A stretch of 64,000 nt of DNA from the NCBI GenBank assembly GCA_948144175.1, contig CANXME010002654.1, positions 1,612,001 through 1,676,000 of the forward strand. Reading direction: 5' to 3'. Under the pieces are notes generated by a model. That model saw only the letters and a program-made list of their open reading frames with translations. It ran no database searches and was not told the origin of the DNA. This DNA comes from Closterium sp. NIES-65 (lineage: Eukaryota > Streptophyta > Zygnematophyceae > Desmidiales > Closteriaceae). The position numbers were made by a program, and so were the translations under genes. Positions 56,985 to 64,000 of this stretch are shown here, one piece after another; the first letter of the stretch is position 1, and each line of letters begins with the position of its first letter.

Positions 56985-58472
56985 TGTCGGAAAATATAAT
57001 TTAATATTTTCTATATGTAACTGCCTGTAGGATTGGTTACTATAGTTATAGCGTTTTCCTATTTGGTGGTGCACCTTTCTTGCTTGTTCTCTCATATTTG
57101 TACCCTTGAACCTATAGTGAAACCTCTCATTCTCTCGACTCTTTTCTCCTTTTCAACTTTGTCGAACTCAACTCACTCGATCCAACTATCCATGGCTCCT
57201 AAGCCTTGCTAGAATTTTATCATGCTATCAGAGTACTAAGGTCCTGACCTATGGGCCCACCCTACAGCTTTCGCTGCTAATCTGTGTTCGGTACGCCCCG
57301 TGGCGTGCCCCTTGCCCTACTTACCTGCAGCCTCGTCGCCTACCTGCGGCCCCGTCGCCTACCTACGGCCCTGTCGCCTACTTGCGGCCCCGGCCACGTC
57401 ACCTACCTGCGGCCTCTGGCCCCCGTCGCCTACCTGCGGCCCTACGGCCCCGTCGCCTACCTGCGGCCCTACGGCCCCGTCGCCTACCTGCGGCCCCGGC
57501 TCCGTCGCCTACCTGCCACCCTACGGCCCCGTCGCCTACCTGCGGCCCTACGGCCCCGTCGCCTACCTGCGGCCCTGGCCCCGTCCCCTACCTGCGGCCC
57601 CAGCCCTGTTGCCTACCTGCGGCCCCGTCCCCTACCTGCGGCCCCGTCGCCTCACTACGGCCCCGGCCCAGTCGCCCACCTGCGGCCCCAGCCTCGTCAC
57701 CTAACTGCGGCCCCGGCCCCGTCGCCTCCTTGCGGCCCCAGCCCCATCGTCACCTGCGGCCCCGCCACCTGCGGCCCCGCCACCTGCGGCCCCGTCGCCA
57801 CCTGCGGCCCCGTCGCCCACTTCGGCCCCGATACCACCTGCGGCCCCGCCCACTTGCGGCCCCGACCTTGCCCCGGCCATGCCCCGTCGCCAGCTGCGGC
57901 ATACCGAAGGCACGTGCACCGCCCCCCCCCCCCCCCTCTTTTCCCGTCACCCGTCGCGGCTCCTTCGGGGGCCGCACGCGGCCCCCTCAGGTCACCTCGA
58001 CAGATGCCGGGAGGGGCGACCTGGAAGGGGGGCGCAGGCGTCGTCCCCTCTGCCGCCTGCTTTGGCGCCTGGGGAGGCCGTGCGTCGCCCCCCCCCCCCC
58101 CCCCCCTCTCCTCCTCCTTTTGTTCCCGCTGCTGCAGCTGCCGCTGGGGGGGAGGGTGTGAGGGTGTGGGGGAGCCCGGGGAGTGGCATTGGGGTGGCGG
58201 GTGTGAGACCACCCAGCAGCCGTCCCTCCACCTCTCCTCTCTTCCCCCCTCTGCTGCTCCTGCAGCAGTGTGTGGGGGAGGGGTAAGGGGAGGGGGAGGG
58301 TGGGAGGGTGTGAGGGTGTGGGGGAGCTAGGGGAGTGGTATTATTGAAACACTTTTCTCCTCCTGCACAATCGTGATGTACCCCTTCAGAGGGCGCTAAC
58401 TGCATACTCATCTCCTACGGCCAGTTATGGGGGCGTGTCGAAAAATATAATTTAATATTTTCTATATGTAAT
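56985..58472 (+). mobile_element. NA-LTR-2: non-autonomous LTR element, cut by Copia-8
   Basis: 238-bp 5' LTR (56985-57222), primer site TGCTATCAGAGT (57223-57234), about 1.2 kb internal, polypurine GTTATGGGGGCG, then the first 37 bp of the 3' LTR (58436-58472) before Copia-8. LTR and internal 3' segment resemble NA-LTR-1. No protein domains. Confidence 0.9.
57290..58330 (+). repeat. NA-LTR-2 internal repeats
   Basis: 57310-57870 is a GC-rich minisatellite of CCTACCTGCGGCCCCGTCG-like units (about 19-21 bp, with TACGGCCCCGTCG variants). 57930-58110 has C runs of 12 or more. 58130-58330 shares GGGAGGGTGTGAGGGTGTGG with NA-LTR-1. Open frames are Pro/Arg-rich repeat artefacts. Confidence 0.85.
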
Positions 58473-58604
58473 TGTCAGAATATCATAGCTTACTTATTTG
58501 TGTAGGCTATAGTGGGGTATCCCATAGGGGGTACAACCCAACTAGAGTTTCCCATTTGTACTCACTTCATTCATAGTCATTTCATTCTCGTTCTAACTTT
58601 CTCA
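58473..58604 (+). repeat. Copia-8 5' LTR (132 bp)
   Basis: TGTCAGAATATCATAGC ... AACTTTCTCA, with the family core GTAGGCTATAGTGGGGTATC and CATAGGGGGTACAACCC. Confidence 0.93.
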
Positions 58605-59645
58605 TGGTATCGAGCAGGTTCCCCCGTGGGAACTGTGCTTAGGGCCCACCACATCAAACCTTTTTTTTCTGCCCGGAACGCGCTCCGGGCCCTTGCTCTT
58701 ACTTTTTTTTCGATCTACCCTAACGGCCCGAACGCCGCCTTAGCGAGCCGCCCGCCCTAGCAGCCCGAGCACCGCCTTAACGCCCGCGCCCCGCTGCCCG
58801 CCCTCGCGCCGCCTTAGCGGCTACGCCGCCCTGCTCTCGCGGCCCTCGCCGCCCTTCCTCACGCGGCTCTGCTGCCCCTGATCTCGCGGCCCCGTCGCCC
58901 CTGATCTCGCGGCCCCGCTGACCCTGAAAGCGCGGCCCTCGCCGTCCCTGATCTCACGGCCCCGCCGCCTCAGGCTCACGCCCCCCCCCTCCGCCCCTGA
59001 TCTCGCGGCCCCTCCGCCCCAGCGCTTCCGGCCCCGCTGCCCCTGATACGCGGCCCCGCCGCCCTAGCGCTCCCGGCCCCGCCGCCCTTGATCTCACGGC
59101 CCCGCCGTCCCTGATCTCGCGGCCCCGCTGCCCCAGCGCTCACGGCCCCGCCGCCCCTGATCTCGCGGCCCCGCCGCCCCAAGCGCTCCCGGCCCCAGCC
59201 GCCCCTACTTCGCGGCCCCGCCGCCCCAGCACTGACGGCCCCGCCGCCCCTTGCTATCGCGCCGCCCGACTGCAGCAGCCGAGCAGCCCAACTGCAGCAG
59301 CCGAGCCGCCCGGAGCAGCCGAGCCGCCCAGGAGCCGCCGAGCCGCCCAGCAGCAGCCGAGCCGCCCAGCAGCAGCCAAGCCGCCCGGAGCCGCCGAGCC
59401 GCCCAGCAGCAGCCGAGCCGCCCGGAGCCGCCGAGCCGCCCAGCAGCCGCCGAGCCGCCCAGCAGCAGCCGAGCCGCCCAGCAGCAGCCGAGCCGCACGG
59501 GAGCCGAGCCGCCCAGCAGCCTAGCGGCCGTGTCGCCAGGCGACCTTCCTCCCGAGCCGCCCGACCTGCCCTGCGCGATGAGCACTGCACTGCTGTCACT
59601 GCGTACCCTTCCCCCTACTGCTTGCACAGCTCCACTGTCGTCGTC
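58605..59645 (+). repeat. Copia-8 primer site, hairpin and GC-rich leader
   Basis: TGGTATCGAGCAGG (initiator-Met site lacking one base) is followed by hairpin GTTCCC-CCGT-GGGAAC and GGGCCC. The leader then has GCGGCCCCGCCGCCCCTGATCTC-like units (58840-59240) and GCCGAGCCGCCCAGCAGCA-like 19-bp units (59290-59520), matching the Copia-1 leader. Confidence 0.85.
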
Positions 59646-60118
59646 ATGGCTACACCTAGTGTCCTCGCTTTTGACGCTGAGGGTCGAGCCATTGACTTTG
59701 AGGTCTGGCTCGACGACTTGCAGCTGTTTTTACAGTGCGACAAGGCCGACGGTCTGTCTCTCTTTGACCTCACCTCTGGCGCTGTCCCTGCCCCTGCTGC
59801 TGATGCTGACGCCACTGTTCGCTCTCAGTGGGCCAGGCGCGATGCTGCTGCACTTCTTGTTGTGCGTCGCCACCTGCCTACCGCTGAGCGCGCGCACTTT
59901 AGCCAGTACAAGAGTGCTCAGACCTTGTACGACGCTGTAGTTGCGCGCTACTCCTCCCCTGCCACTGCTGCACTGAGCCGCCTCATGCTCCCCTTCCTCT
60001 TCCCTGACCTTGCCGCCTTTCCCACTGTCGCTGATCTCATCACGCACCTCCGCACTAGTGACACTCCCTACCGCGCTGCGCTTCCTACTGACTTCTGCGC
60101 CAAGAACCCCCCCCCCCC
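59646..60118 (+). pseudogene. Copia-8 Gag, N-terminal half
   Basis: ATG at 59646 (MATPSVLAFDAEGRAIDFEV). Nearly the same as Copia-1 Gag. Runs to FCAKNPPPP, where a run of 12 C before ATGTACATCACT shifts the frame relative to the second half. Confidence 0.88.
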
Positions 60119-60778
60119 ATGTACATCACTCTCTACTTCTTAGTCACTCGTCTCCCTGACTCCCTTCGTGTAGTCTGGGACCACTTCCTCGCGGTCTGTC
60201 CCACCACCCTCACAGTCGACAGCCTCGAGAAGGCCCTCCTTGCAGCAGAGAAGAGCATAGTTGCTGTAGGAGCCTCTCGAGGTGACCCCCGCGCCCCCAT
60301 CTTTGAGGGGTGTTCTCCTTCCCCTCTCCTGCCCTCTGTCGCCTCTGCCGCTACGGCCGACCTCGTTGGTCTTGAGTCGGTCGGTGCGGCGTCTGCCCCT
60401 AGCGGGAAACGCCGCTCTGGCAAGGGCAAGGGGGGCAAGGGAGCGGGTGGGGCCAGTGGGGGCGGTGGCGGTGGAGGTGGAGGCGGCGGAGGGAGTGGGG
60501 GTGGCGGTGGAGGTGGTAGCGGGGGTGGGGGTGCTAGTGGCAGCAGTGGAGGCGGGAGTGGCGGCGGCGGTGGCGGTGGTAGCGGAGGTGGCGGAGGTGG
60601 CGGCGGTGGAGGTGGAGGCGGGGGCGATGGAGGCGGAGGCGGGGGTGGCAAAGGTGGAGGTGGTCGGAGTGGAGCTTCGCAGCGGAGCGGCACTAGTGGC
60701 GGTCAGCGCCAGCAGCAGCAGCAGCAGCGTTCTCGCGACGTCCCCACCCCTCAGCAGCTCCGTGAGTGGTACACGTAG
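60119..60778 (+). pseudogene. Copia-8 Gag, C-terminal half
   Basis: MYITLYFLVTRLPDSLRVVW, KSIVAVGASRGDPRAPIFEG, then a Gly linker of about 80 residues (60440-60670), Gln tract (60710-60728) and QQLREWYT ending at TAG 60776-60778. The knuckle resumes after the stop. Confidence 0.86.
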
Positions 60779-61345
60779 CGTCAGGGCGGTGGGGGTTTTG
60801 GTCCCTGCACCTACGTTCTCCGCACTGGCGACCGCACTGGAGAGCAGTGTGGGGGTGCCCACTCCGCCCAGCGCTGCTTTGGCCGCCTGACGGACGCTTG
60901 GCGTCAGAAGTTCACGGAGGCCGCGGAGATCCCCCGCTGGGGAGAGCTGTCTAGGGCTGGTGTAGCTATCTTTGATCTTGATTTTGATGCTATCCTTGCT
61001 GCCATGTATGCTGTGACCATTAGTGAGGAGGGTGACTGTTACCGGTGTTTCCCGCCCGACCCGGGCATTGGTACTGCTGCTCCAGGTGCCGGTGAGGCTT
61101 CTGCTCTAGGTGCCAGTGCGTCTGCGCTCTCAGGTACTGCGTCGGCTTCGGCCTCCCACACCTTCACTCTTGACTCTTTCGGGACCGCACCACACTTACG
61201 CCGCTTAGTCGGCCGGTTGCGGTTTCCCTGGCTGACCCCTCTGGGGGTCCTGTCCTGGCTCGCTTCTCCACAGTCCTCCCGTGTCCGGCGGCTCCCTCTG
61301 GCACCCTGTCTCGTCTCTACCTCCCCTCGTTCTCTACGAACTTGG
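60779..61345 (+). pseudogene. Copia-8 zinc knuckle and deleted protease
   Basis: Knuckle CTYVLRTGDRTGEQC GGAHSAQRC (60807-60880) keeps C-x13-C-x3-H-x4-C. The following YAVTISEEGDCYRCFPPDPG is conserved. The protease reads TFTLDS then FGTAPH: about 20 bases that encode GASRSFF in relatives are missing, removing the active site and shifting the frame. Confidence 0.85.
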
Positions 61346-62967
61346 TGAGTGGTGCTGACCTACAGGATGCGGGAGTCCACCAGCTCACCCCTGCTAGTCA
61401 GCGAGTGACGCACTGCACGGAGGCTAGCACGGGTCCTCACCTGGCTACGTTTACACGTCAGCCAGGGTCGAGCCTGTACACACTGACCACTGCTTCTCCT
61501 CCAGGTGCTGAGTCTGGTAGAGTCCCTTCGTCTGGTCAGGTGTTTGCTGCAGCGTCCAGGTCTGGTCCTGAGTCTGCCCCCTGTTCGTGTCGCCGTCTGT
61601 CTCACGAGACCCTCCTCTGGCACCACCGCATTGGCCACCCCTCTCTGCTTCGGCTCAGAGGCATGGCCTCCCGTCTTCTTGTGTCTGGTCTCCCCCGGTC
61701 TCTACCTCCCCTTCCTCAGGGCCCTGGCCCTGCCTGTGTCCCCTGTGTCGAGGGGCGCCAGCGGGCTGCCCCTCACTCCTCCCAGTTTCCTCCGACAGAG
61801 GCTCCGTTGCAGACGCTTCACATAGACGTGTGGGGCCCTGCCCGTGTCCATGGACTCGGTCACGAACGCTACTTCCTGCTGGTGGTTGACGACCACTCGC
61901 GTTACACCACAGTCTTCCCCTTGCGCAGCAAGGGTGATGTCACTGAGGTGCTGATCGGCTGGATCCGCGCAGCTCGTCTCCAGCTCAGGCAGAGCTTTGG
62001 CTCAGACTTTCCTGTGTTGCGTCTGCACTCGGACAGAGGCGGAGAGTTCTCCTCTGGCCTTCTGCGTGCCTACTGTCGTGCGCGAGGCATCCGCCAGACC
62101 TTCACGCTTTCGGACTCACCACAGCAGAATGGGATTGCTGAGCGCCGCATTGGCATGGTCATGGACGTCGCTCGTACGTCCATGATGCATGCGGCTGCCC
62201 CCCATTTTCTGTGGTCGTTTGCGGTCAGGTACGCAGCGCATCAGATCAACCTCCACCCCAGGGTCTCCAGGCCGGAGACCTCCCCAGCCCTGCTGTGGAC
62301 GGGGAAGGTTGGCGATGCGTCGGCGTTCCGGGTCTGGGGATCTCGGGCGTTTGTCCGCGACTTGTCTGCGGACAAGCTGTCCCCTCGCGCTGCTCCCTGC
62401 GTCTTCGTGGGGTTCCCCCTCGACGCCCCTGGGTGGCAGTTCTACCACCCCACCTCTCGTTGTGTTCTGTCCTCCCAGTACGTCACGTTCGACGAGTCAG
62501 TACCCTACTACCGCCTCTTCCCCTACCGCACTCCGTCCCTCCCCCCGCCCCCGCTCTTCTTGGTACCAGGTCCCCCCCCGGTAGACCCCCTCCCCCCTCA
62601 GGGTCCTGCCCCTTCAGGTGTGTCCCAGGTAGACGCGGTCGAGCCTGTCGAGGTCACTGGTGACTCTGGTGCGGCTGCGGGAGCTGAGCCTGGGGATGCT
62701 GAGACTGGAGGTGCTACGCCTGCGGGTGCTGAGCCTGGGAGTGCGGAGTCTCGAGGTGCTGGGCCAAGGGGTGCTGTGCCTGGGGGTGCTGAGCCTAGGG
62801 GTGCTGAGCCTGGGGGTGCTGAGCCTGGGGGTGCTGTGCCTGGAGGTGCTGAGCCTGGGGGTGCTGAGCATGGGGGTGCTACGCCTGGGGGTGCTGAGCC
62901 TGGGGGTGCTGAGCCTGGGGGTGCTGAGACTGGGGGTGCTCCGCCAGGAGGTGCTTCGTCTCGCTGA
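61346..62967 (+). CDS. Copia-8 integrase and linker start
   Basis: About 540 residues. Zinc region HETLLWHHRIGHPSL with CVPCVEG; catalytic core LHIDVWGPA, LHSDRGGEFSS, NGIAERRIGM; then LLWTGKVGDASAFRVWG and SSQYVTFDESVPYY. The linker starts with SGVSQVDAVEPVEVTGDSGA and about 18 GAEPG pentapeptides encoded by 15-bp GGGGGTGCTGAGCCT units. Ends at TGA (62965-62967), where relatives have CGA in the SRREPLSPQ block. Integrase itself looks intact. Confidence 0.9.
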
Positions 62968-63741
62968 GAGCCACTCTCCCCTCAGGAGCTACGTGAGTGG
63001 TTTGCCAGGCGCTGGAGGCGTGCTGCTGGTGCTGGGTCTGAGGGTTCTCCTGGAGCTGGTGGTGCTGAGGTTGTTGACGCTGAGACTGCCGCTGGAGGTC
63101 CGACTGGCGGTGCTCCTGGTGGTGCTGCTAGAGGTTCTGGAGCTACTGGAGGTGTTGCTGGAGCGGGTACTCGTGCTGGGGGTACTGGTGCTGTCCCTGC
63201 TGTTTCTAGCATCGCCGCGCGGCCCCGGCCGTACTTCGTTCCGCTCCTGCAGCAGGTTCTTGGTCTTCCACCTTCTCCTGGTCCTCCTCCTCCTCCTCCT
63301 GCAGAGGGTCCACAGCCTGTCTCGTCACAGTCACAGCTACAGCCTGCCTCACCTTTGCCTGCTCCTTCTCCCTACGCTGGTCCGACTGGAGGTCTTACTG
63401 AGCGTCGTGAGCCTGCGTCTCGTCCTACGTCGCCTGTTCATACTGCGCGCGCTAGTGGTCGCGGTTCGCGTCAGCGTCCTCCTCCTGTCCCTGGCACGCA
63501 CCGGATGTCTCTGCGTCCGTCTACTGCTCCTCTGTGTGCCTCTTTGCCTTCTCCTACTGCTTCCTCTCTTCCTGCTCTTGCCGACCCGGAGTCGGACTCT
63601 CTTCGTGCTGCCAGTCCTACTGTCACGCGTCTCCTAGCTACTGCTGTCACTGACTCTTCTTTCGAGTCTTCTGCTGCGTCTGCCCTTGTCACTGAGCTCG
63701 TCGACTTTGCTGCGCGCTGTCGTCTAGACTACGCTGCTAGT
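62968..63741 (+). pseudogene. Copia-8 linker, second part
   Basis: EPLSPQELREWFARRWRRA follows the TGA in the same frame, then an Ala/Gly-rich tract, RPRPYFVPLLQQVLG, a Pro/Ser-rich tail and DYAASLVAES ending at TAG (63739-63741 region) at the position shared with Copia-6 and Copia-7. Minor frame changes occur in between. Confidence 0.8.
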
Positions 63742-64000
63742 CTTGTCGCTGAGTCTTAGTCTGCCTGTCCTCCGTCCGTCGGGGGTGAGTGTGCCCTTGA
63801 CACGGACGTCCTTGAGGACACGCAGGAGGAGTTCCAGTGTCTTGCCGCCGCTTCACCTCATCTCGCGTCTGTACTGCTAGCCCTTGAGGGAGACCCGGAT
63901 GCACTAGACATCCCGACTCCGCGCTCTTACGCGGAGGCGATAGAGGGTCCCTACTCCTCTCAGTGGCAAGCAGCTATGGATGTAGAGATGGCTTCCTAAA
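63742..64000 (+). pseudogene. Copia-8 RT N-terminus (window end)
   Basis: SACPPSVGGECALDTDVLED, IPTPRSYAEAIEGPYSSQWQ and AAMDVEMAS are read in the frame following the TAG. The last bases CTTCCTAAA depart from TCCTGGAAG of relatives and would encode a stop; the RT core lies beyond the window. Confidence 0.85.

Larger units (their letters stand above)
58473..64000 (+). mobile_element. Copia-8: Ty1/copia element, 3' end outside window
   Basis: 5' LTR 58473-58604 (132 bp, close to Copia-1 and Copia-6), primer site, leader, Gag, protease, integrase, linker and the first bases of RT; the window ends there. Inserted in the 3' LTR of NA-LTR-2; the five bases before it are GTAAT. The right TSD cannot be checked. 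Confidence 0.93.

Noticed and set aside
57284-58330. 348-codon Pro/Arg-rich frame as a protein gene
   Set aside because: It is the internal minisatellite of NA-LTR-2; all three frames and the reverse strand are open over the same repeat.
1-64000. A new defence or biosynthetic gene system
   Set aside because: Apart from RPAC2, all recognisable protein-coding sequence is retrotransposon Gag/Pol. No gene cluster of another kind is visible.

Overview
The window is eukaryotic nuclear DNA, most likely from a streptophyte (land plant or charophyte-grade green alga). The retroelements use a TGGTATCAGAGC-type primer site complementary to plant initiator-methionine tRNA, one element is a chromodomain Ty3/gypsy, and the single recognisable host gene has the plant form of RNA polymerase I/III subunit RPAC2. 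The species cannot be named from sequence alone. There are no bacterial genes, CRISPR arrays or rRNA genes.

About 80% of the window is LTR retrotransposons inserted into each other; most boundaries can be set to the base from LTR pairs and 5-bp target-site duplications (TSDs). Left block (1-20356): Copia-1 (+, to 3803, 5' end outside the window); Copia-3 (-, 3862-17337, TSD CAAAC) lying inside a decayed relative, Copia-4 (+, mostly 17343-20356); and Copia-2 (+, 9556-16951, TSD TTTCA) inside the right LTR of Copia-3. Middle block (20357-27674): host DNA with an intact-looking three-exon RPAC2 gene (+, 24284-27104) and, head to head with it, a partial inverted RPAC2 copy (-, about 20357-22330) that carries a TA-flanked MITE. 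Both copies have an intron 2 made of a minisatellite followed by a tandem array of exon-3 look-alikes. Right block (27675-53873): Copia-5 (-) contains a chromovirus, Gypsy-1 (+, 31549-46402, TSD CTCGC), which itself contains a solo LTR (33032-33176), Copia-6 (-, 35566-42777, TSD GCAGC) and a non-autonomous LTR element NA-LTR-1 (44346-45685, TSD CTTTC). Copia-7 (-, 46566-53807, TSD AACCC) sits in the other LTR of Copia-5. Then comes AT-richer host DNA (53874-56984) with two tiny LTR elements (TRIMs, 375 and 377 bp) in inverted orientation, a second non-autonomous element NA-LTR-2 (56985 on), and Copia-8 (+, 58473 to beyond the window end) inside the 3' LTR of NA-LTR-2.

Copia-1, -2, -5, -6, -7 and -8 form one family: LTRs of only 121-135 bp, a GC-rich minisatellite leader of about 0.7-1 kb, Gag with a very long glycine linker and an unusual zinc knuckle, then protease, integrase, a Gly/Ala/Pro-rich linker and RT-RNase H. 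Copia-3 and Copia-4 are a second family. Every coding region has at least one frameshift, stop or active-site change, many at homopolymers, so none of the visible copies looks autonomous, although LTR pairs in Copia-2 and Copia-6 are about 98.5% identical.

The observations most worth following are the tRNA-like Pol III box pair straddling the LTR/primer-site junction of the TRIMs, the exon-3 ghost array in RPAC2 with one in-frame alternative acceptor, WG/GW (AGO-hook-like) repeats in Copia-4, a covarying hairpin next to the primer site, and a shared in-frame TAG in three Copia elements.
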